Part shown: one piece after another, positions 61,170 to 64,000 of the stretch | How positions within the stretch are numbered: the stretch's first letter is position 1 | Layout of the letters: the number at the start of each line of letters is the position of its first letter | Assembly: GCF_022129445.1 (NCBI RefSeq) | Contig: NZ_JADQAQ010000006.1 | Coordinates: 46,814 to 110,813, forward strand | Direction: 5' to 3' | DNA length: 64,000 bases | DNA from: Photobacterium sp. Ph5 | Lineage (GTDB): Bacteria; Pseudomonadota; Gammaproteobacteria; Enterobacterales; Vibrionaceae | Program-made: the position numbers and the translations under genes | Notes under the pieces: model-generated | What the model was told of the DNA's origin: nothing | The model's database searches: none | What the model saw: only the letters and a program-made list of their open reading frames with translations

Positions 61170-61780
61170 TGTGAGCTTTCCTTGTTGAGATAAGGTTGAA
61201 GATGCTTTGCCATAAATTGAGCGATCAGCGGCTGTGCTTGTGCGGTTGGATGAAGGCCATCTTTCATCATCAATTCTGGCTTTACAATAATATCGATTAG
61301 AAAAAACGGCAATAAAGGCACGTTGGTGTCTTTACTTAATGATGGATAAGTATTGCGAAACAGTTCGTTATAACGTTTGCCATAATTCGGTGGGACTTCA
61401 ATTTGCATTAATAGTGGCTGTGATCCCACTTTTTGGATCTCAGTGATCATTTGGCTAAGGTTATTACGTAATATTTTAGGATGAAACCCACGTAAGCCAT
61501 CATTCGCACCTAATTCAATCAAAACAAAATCAGGCTTATGTTGTTCTAATAATGCTGGTAATCGTGCCAATCCATTGCCACTGGTATCACCAGAGATACT
61601 TGCATTCACAATGGTCGTTGGTTGTTTTTGCTGTTCTAACAGTGGCGGCAGAAGTGCAGGCCAGCTTTTCTCTGCTGGCATCTGATAACCAGCACTGAGG
61701 CTATCGCCAAGAACTAACAGTGTTTGACTCAATGCGGTGGATGAAAACACCAGCATCAACAATGAAAGGATTCGTATCAT
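61166..61780 (-). CDS. tesA: Periplasmic thioesterase/lysophospholipase TesA
   Basis: An SGNH esterase that hydrolyses acyl thioesters and lysophospholipids. Signal peptide [19 protein letters not shown], then block I GDSLSAGY (Ser nucleophile), block II SISGDTSGNG, block III ELGANDGLRG and block V DGLHPTAQAQ with the Asp-His pair. The ATG at 61780 gives 204 residues (E. coli 208). CGGAGA precedes it. Its start codon overlaps that of the divergent ybbA gene. Confidence 0.94.
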   Translation of the reverse strand: MIRILSLLMLVFSSTALSQTLLVLGDSLSAGYQMPAEKSWPALLPPLLEQQKQPTTIVNASISGDTSGNGLARLPALLEQHKPDFVLIELGANDGLRGFHPKILRNNLSQMITEIQKVGSQPLLMQIEVPPNYGKRYNELFRNTYPSLSKDTNVPLLPFFLIDIIVKPELMMKDGLHPTAQAQPLIAQFMAKHLQPYLNKESSQ

Positions 61781-62468
61781 GTCTGTCTCCGTAATTAAGG
61801 CACACTCTGTTTCAAAACAAGTCACGACTACCTTGTCGCCTATGACTATTTTGCAGGATGTTTCGCTTGAGGTCGAGCAAGGTGAATCTATTGCTCTTGT
61901 TGGCGTCTCTGGCGCGGGTAAATCAACTCTGATGACATTACTGGCAGGGCTAGATGTACCAACACAAGGTGAAATAGAGCTACTTGGTCATAACCTTTCT
62001 ACGTTAGATGATGAACAACGCGCTCAATTACGTAGTGAATCAATTGGTTTCGTGTTTCAAAACTTCCTGTTACTACCGACCTTAAATGCACTCGAGAACG
62101 TCACGTTACCGTGTTTGATCCAAGACAATGAAGTAGACATTGAGCGAGCAAAAGAGCTGCTTGCAGTTGTTGGCTTGCAAGGGCGAGAAACCCACTTACC
62201 GAGTCAGTTATCCGGTGGTGAACAGCAACGCGTCGCATTAGCTCGCGCTTTTATGATCAAACCGAGAATTTTGTTTGCTGATGAGCCAACAGGTAACCTC
62301 GATCAGCATACCGCAGCCATGATCATTGAGTTGTTGTTTGAGCTTAATAAAAACAGTGGCACAACACTGGTGCTTGTCACCCATGACGATACATTAGCGG
62401 CTCGTTGCGATCGAATTATGCGATTAGATAACGGCAAACTCGCGAGGGATGAACGTCATGCAGAGTGA
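61779..62468 (+). CDS. ybbA: ABC transporter ATPase YbbA (LolD-like)
   Basis: An ATPase of the MacB/LolD subfamily. Walker [10 protein letters not shown], signature [15 protein letters not shown], Walker [13 protein letters not shown] and the switch His in LVLVTHDDT. The ATG at 61779 with AAAGGA gives 229 residues (E. coli 228). Its RBS lies inside tesA. It overlaps the permease gene by 11 bases. Confidence 0.93.
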   Translation: MSVSVIKAHSVSKQVTTTLSPMTILQDVSLEVEQGESIALVGVSGAGKSTLMTLLAGLDVPTQGEIELLGHNLSTLDDEQRAQLRSESIGFVFQNFLLLPTLNALENVTLPCLIQDNEVDIERAKELLAVVGLQGRETHLPSQLSGGEQQRVALARAFMIKPRILFADEPTGNLDQHTAAMIIELLFELNKNSGTTLVLVTHDDTLAARCDRIMRLDNGKLARDERHAE

Positions 62469-64000
62469 TTCACTTTCGATGAAAAAACGTCCGTTCTTTT
62501 TACGTTGGGCGTCGCGTGAAATCCGACAAGGTCAGTTATGGTTAGTTACCTTGGCATTGAGCTTAATTATTGCCTGTGTGTTTGCATTATCGGCATTGGT
62601 AAGCCGAGTGGAAGGGATCATTGTTTCGCAAGGTCGCTCTGCGTTAGCGGCTGACATGGTGTTGCAATCCTCTCAAGCAGTCGATCTCAAGCACCTATCA
62701 ACTAATAATGTGATCACCTCACTGCAAACCCGTTTCGGTACCATGGCATTTAGCGATAACGGTATGCAGTTAGTCAGTGTTAAAGCCGTAGATGCGAAAT
62801 TTCCATTACGTGGCGATTTACGATTACAAGCGGCAGATAAGTCTGTGCAACATCATGTGAAGCCTGGTGAGTTGTGGTTATCAGAACGCTTATTTTCGCT
62901 GCTTGATGTCAAAGTAGGCGATACGCTAATGCTGGGGGATGGTGAGCTAACCATCAGTGGGCGAATCTTAGAAGATCCCGAGCTTTCGTTTAATCCATTT
63001 AGCCAAATGCCAGCCGTTCTAATTAATAACCAAGACATTGCAGCCATTGGTGGAATTCAAGAAGGCAGCAGGCTCAGTTATCGTTATTACTTCTCAGGTT
63101 CAGATTCAGCATTGGCTGATATTAGTAAACAGTTTTCGCTAACACCGAGCCAACGTTGGTTAACTGAAAACGACGCAGGGCGCAGTGGTGATTTCATTGA
63201 ACGAGCAAGGCAATACCTATCACTGACTTTAGTGTTAGTGGTACTCATGGCATCAGCAACCTTAGTGCTTACATGTCAGCACTATGCGTCGACGCGGATC
63301 ACGTCTGTTGCGATGATGAAGAGCCTTGGTGCAAGTCGTCGCTTTCTCTGGCGATGGTTATTACAACAAATTGCGGTTGTGTTTTCGGTCGCGATTGGCG
63401 TGGGTTTACTGTTGGGTTTTTGGCTTGAATGGTTACTGCGCTACCCTTTGCAACAATTGCTGCCAGATCAATTACCGAGCATTGGGTTTGCGCCGTTAGT
63501 GATCAGCTTACTGCTCGCTCTTTTCATTTCATTGCCAGCATTGGGTATTCCGCTTTCTCGTTTAGTGAATGCTTCTGCTATGAATACGGTACAAGCAACC
63601 CAGACCCCGACGTCTAAATTCTCAGCTACATGGTTGTTGTTGATCTTCCCTGTCTTTGCAGCGATATGGTGGATTGGTAGCAATGTATTTGTTTGGCTCA
63701 CTTTATTGGGCATGGTGGCACTGTTAGTGTTGTTGGCTTTAGTTGGCATCGCAGCGATCGCATTACTTAAGAAGATTAAGTTTGGCTCTGCTTATGCTTT
63801 GGCGTTAAGTCGCGTCAATCGTAGTAAAGCGAAAACCGCTACCCAATTAGCGGCATTGACGTGCTCGTTAATGCTATTAGCCGTGATAGGTTTACTACGT
63901 AACGAGCTACTAGCGGATTGGAAAAATACCTTACCTGCTGACGCGCCAAACGTGTTTGCGATCAATATCTCGCCTGAGCAACAACAAGACTACCTCACAT
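62458..64000 (+). CDS. ybbP: ABC transporter permease YbbP-like, 3' end outside window
   Basis: The open frame from ATG 62458 ([12 protein letters not shown]) runs to the window edge, 514 codons without a stop. A first helix (about residues 20-42) precedes a periplasmic domain of about 200 residues (MacB-PCD-like), then three helices with an FtsX-like region including SVAMMKSLGASRRFLWRWLLQ. E. coli YbbP has 804 residues, so about 290 are missing here. With YbbA it forms an exporter of unknown substrate. Confidence 0.92.
   Translation, partial: MQSDSLSMKKRPFFLRWASREIRQGQLWLVTLALSLIIACVFALSALVSRVEGIIVSQGRSALAADMVLQSSQAVDLKHLSTNNVITSLQTRFGTMAFSDNGMQLVSVKAVDAKFPLRGDLRLQAADKSVQHHVKPGELWLSERLFSLLDVKVGDTLMLGDGELTISGRILEDPELSFNPFSQMPAVLINNQDIAAIGGIQEGSRLSYRYYFSGSDSALADISKQFSLTPSQRWLTENDAGRSGDFIERARQYLSLTLVLVVLMASATLVLTCQHYASTRITSVAMMKSLGASRRFLWRWLLQQIAVVFSVAIGVGLLLGFWLEWLLRYPLQQLLPDQLPSIGFAPLVISLLLALFISLPALGIPLSRLVNASAMNTVQATQTPTSKFSATWLLLIFPVFAAIWWIGSNVFVWLTLLGMVALLVLLALVGIAAIALLKKIKFGSAYALALSRVNRSKAKTATQLAALTCSLMLLAVIGLLRNELLADWKNTLPADAPNVFAINISPEQQQDYLT

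Overview
The window is a stretch of gamma-proteobacterial chromosome, most like a marine Vibrionaceae and probably Photobacterium. The evidence is the gene order (suhB/trmJ-isc-pepB-ndk-rlmN-pilW-rodZ-ispG-hisS-yfgM-bamB-der and queA-tgt-yajC-secDF), a Vibrio-type pho/pst/ppk cluster with long PstC and PstA, an OxyR2/Prx2 pair, and moderately AT-rich DNA. The genus call is an inference from protein resemblance; no rRNA is present. No tRNA, CRISPR array, prophage or insertion sequence was seen.

Layout. 1-5.9 kb is the most accessory part: the 3' end of a heavy-metal-type permease with a 42-bp repeat tract, rdgC, ndh, a cupin, a small unknown secreted protein behind an operator-like dyad, and an AT-rich hexapeptide acetyltransferase. 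6.1-11.2 kb is sbcDC. 11.4-24.7 kb is the phosphate block: phoB-phoR-pstS forward, ppk-ppx reversed, an ACT-domain regulator, then pstCAB-phoU behind a strong Pho box. 24.8-27.4 kb holds cutC and the divergent prx2/oxyR2 pair. 28.1-31.1 kb is the glyoxylate shunt (aceBA), followed by a CBS-domain gene. 32-37.7 kb is queA, tgt, yajC, secD and secF. A frameshifted ybjX/virK-like gene sits at 37.7-38.7 kb. 38.8-47.8 kb is suhB, trmJ and a complete isc operon with pepB. A second, diverged pepB follows, then ndk, rlmN, pilW, rodZ, ispG, hisS, yfgM, bamB and der. 59-64 kb has cnoX (reverse), an SDR gene and tesA (reverse), and a divergent ybbA-ybbP ABC exporter that runs off the window.

How the genes work together. 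PhoR/PhoB sense phosphate through PstSCAB-PhoU, and Ppk/Ppx store and release it as polyphosphate. OxyR2 controls the divergently encoded peroxiredoxin. IscR represses its own operon through a site over its promoter. The rest is housekeeping: tRNA and rRNA modification, protein export, outer-membrane assembly, isoprenoid synthesis and ribosome assembly.

The most interesting unexplained items are the metal-ligand repeat tract with strictly silent variation, the three-hairpin spacer between phoB and phoR, the 14-codon ORF with a strong ribosome-binding site just before der, a 23-codon hydrophobic ORF near 60.0 kb, the 10-bp-arm dyad upstream of the small secreted protein, and overlapping divergent start codons of tesA and ybbA. 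I saw no clear new multi-gene defence or mobile system. All family calls are from reading the translated sequences, not from database searches.
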